Notes under the pieces: generated by a model
The model's database searches: none
What the model saw: only the letters and a program-made list of their open reading frames with translations
Told to the model about the DNA's origin: nothing
Assembly (NCBI RefSeq): GCF_042654365.1
Contig: NZ_JBHSGG010000031.1
Coordinates: 1 to 64,000, forward strand
DNA from: Coralloluteibacterium thermophilum
GTDB lineage: Bacteria; Pseudomonadota; Gammaproteobacteria; Xanthomonadales; Xanthomonadaceae
DNA length: 64,000 nucleotides
Direction: 5' to 3'
Made by a program: the position numbers and the translations under genes
In this document: piece by piece, positions 62,888 through 64,000 of the stretch
How the letters are laid out: each line of letters opens with the position of its first letter
Numbering within the stretch: position 1 is the first letter of the stretch

Positions 62888-63840
62888 TCGTCGGGGGTCC
62901 AGCGTCGGGCCAGCAGGCGCACGCGGCCGCCGGCATCGTGTTCGAAGAGCGCCGTCAGCACCGCCTCGGCGTCCATGACCTCCACCTCGGCGTGCAGCGC
63001 GAAGTAGCGGCTGCGCAGCGAGACCTGGTCGAGCACCGGCAGCGCCGCGAGCTGCGGCAGGCTCCAGAAGCTGGCGAAGTCGCGCCAGCCGTCGCGCGGC
63101 CGCCGCGCCAGCACCGCGCGCGCCTCCTCCACGCCGAGCGCGCCCTCGGTGAGCATCACCAGGATCAGGGCGTCGTCCTCGCCCAGGGTGTTGACGTTGA
63201 CCGGCGACAGCGCCGTCGTGGGCAGGGCGCAGACGTGCCGGCGCAGGCGCGCGTAGAGCGCGGCGTCCATGCCCTCGAGCGCGCGCAGTTCGCTGGGCTC
63301 GGCGAGCAGGGTGTTGCCGGGCAGGTAGCCGCGGGCGGCGTAGGCCGTGTCCTCGGCACCGAAGGGCTCGGGCCGCGCGTCGCTGTCGATCCAGTCCACC
63401 AGCGCGTCCGCCAGCGCCTGCGCCCGCCGTGGTTCGACCTCCAGGGCCGCGAGCAGGGCGAGGAACTGGCGCACGCCCTGGTCGCGCCGCCGCAGCATCT
63501 CGCCTGCGCCCTCCACCACGCTGTTGAGGTTGAAGCAGGCGGTGGCGTCGCGCACGCGGGCGCGGATCAGGCCGCCTTCGATGGGGAAGGCCAAGGGGCG
63601 GTCGTTCCAGTCCCCGGTCAGGGTGGTGCGCTGGCCGTCGCGCCGGCCGAGCCGCTCGATCTGCGCGCGCGCCAGCGTCTCCGCGCCCAGGGCGTACCAC
63701 TGCGCCTGGGCCATGCCCTGGGCGTTGGCCGCGCGGCGCAGGCCGAAGCGGATGTCGTCGAGCATGCCGACCGCGATCGCGGTCATCACCGCGACCAGCA
63801 GCAGCACGGTGAGCAGGGCGACGCCGCGTTCGCGCCTCAT
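62884..63840 (-). CDS. gspK: type II secretion minor pseudopilin K
   Basis: A 318-residue minor pseudopilin at the pseudopilus tip. Prepilin leader MRRERG with cleavage before VALLTVLLLVAVMTAIAVGM; as usual in GspK there is no Glu at +5. The large alpha-domain shows ACFNLNSVVEG, DALVDWIDSDARPEPFGAED and PVNVNTLGED. Overlaps gspJ by 4 bases. Confidence 0.93.
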   Translation of the reverse strand: MRRERGVALLTVLLLVAVMTAIAVGMLDDIRFGLRRAANAQGMAQAQWYALGAETLARAQIERLGRRDGQRTTLTGDWNDRPLAFPIEGGLIRARVRDATACFNLNSVVEGAGEMLRRRDQGVRQFLALLAALEVEPRRAQALADALVDWIDSDARPEPFGAEDTAYAARGYLPGNTLLAEPSELRALEGMDAALYARLRRHVCALPTTALSPVNVNTLGEDDALILVMLTEGALGVEEARAVLARRPRDGWRDFASFWSLPQLAALPVLDQVSLRSRYFALHAEVEVMDAEAVLTALFEHDAGGRVRLLARRWTPDE

Positions 63841-64000
63841 GGCGCGGTCCCCGCCACGAGGAAGGACTGGCTCACGGTGCCGAGATCCTCGAGTTCGAGG
63901 TCGAGCCGGATCGCATCGGGAAGGTCCTGGATGCCGCCGGGCCAGCCGTCGTTCCAGCGGCCGTGGACGTGGAAGTGCACGCGCGCGCTGCGCACGCCGG
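63837..64000 (-). CDS. gspJ: type II secretion minor pseudopilin J, C-terminal part (cut by window)
   Basis: The last 54 codons of a gene whose start lies beyond the window. My reading of the end is ...GRWNDGWPGGIQDLPDAIRL, then DLELEDLGTVSQSFLVAGTA before the stop. The LP-x-AIRL...LED-G-x-x-x-x-FLV pattern is that of GspJ C termini. The stop is within the ATGA overlap with gspK. Confidence 0.85.
   Translation of the reverse strand, partial: GVRSARVHFHVHGRWNDGWPGGIQDLPDAIRLDLELEDLGTVSQSFLVAGTAP

Overview
The window is a very GC-rich, densely packed bacterial chromosome segment. Conserved gene order (pyrG-kdsA-eno-ftsB-ispD-ispF-truD-surE-pcm-nlpD, then rlmE-ftsH-folP-miaA-hfq-hflX-hflK-hflC-purA), an outer-membrane and LPS gene set, and intergenic GGGAATC-type heptad repeats all point to a gammaproteobacterium of the Xanthomonadaceae/Lysobacteraceae (Lysobacter or Luteimonas-like). 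No rRNA, phage, transposase or CRISPR array is visible. I see no clear horizontally acquired island; the closest is a truncated nucleotidyltransferase remnant near 12 kb.

Layout. 0-4.4 kb: a stress-type hypothetical protein, the DEAD-box helicase rhlE, a YkvA/DUF1232 protein, a hot-dog thioesterase and a DUF454 membrane protein. 4.4-11.4 kb (minus strand): an eight-gene, fully overlapping Mrp-type cation/proton antiporter operon. It has no full-length mrpA but three different NuoL/M/N-like subunits. 11.6-18.1 kb: small membrane protein, nucleotidyltransferase remnant, cold-shock/DUF1294 fusion, NlpC/P60 lipoprotein, slyD, a DUF418 protein, a DadA-like oxidoreductase and glutathione reductase. 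18.3-21.4 kb: hutG, a Nudix hydrolase and parE. 21.6-33 kb: nucleotide, LPS, glycolysis, cell-division and isoprenoid genes through truD, surE, pcm, popT and nlpD. 33-44 kb: RNA and protein quality control (yhbY, rlmE, ftsH, miaA, hfq, hflX, hflKC) with folP and purA. 44-51 kb: aminopeptidase P, mntP behind a yybP-ykoY manganese riboswitch, tRNA-Leu(CAG), rnr and rlmB. 51-60 kb: cysteine synthase, RNase T, and a phosphate-starvation region (phoU-pstB-pstA-pstC-pstS, a phosphate-type porin and a 2OG-Fe(II) oxygenase) marked by three PHO-box-like sites. 60.6-64 kb: the 3' half of a type II secretion operon (gspJ-K-L-M-N, minus strand), cut by the window edge.

The strongest non-gene structure is a dispersed family of purine/pyrimidine-asymmetric inverted repeats in at least eight intergenic regions. 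Exact 15-18-mers are shared between distant loci, one locus carries a duplicated composite unit of about 122 bp, two tracts have G-quadruplex potential, and some copies run into coding 3' ends (ispD, gspN). Other points of interest are the Mrp subunit lacking the TM5 glutamate, the PHO-box-like site in front of a prolyl-hydroxylase-like gene, the mntP riboswitch with a hairpin that would cover the start region, and missing expected neighbours (rpoS after nlpD, gspD after gspN).
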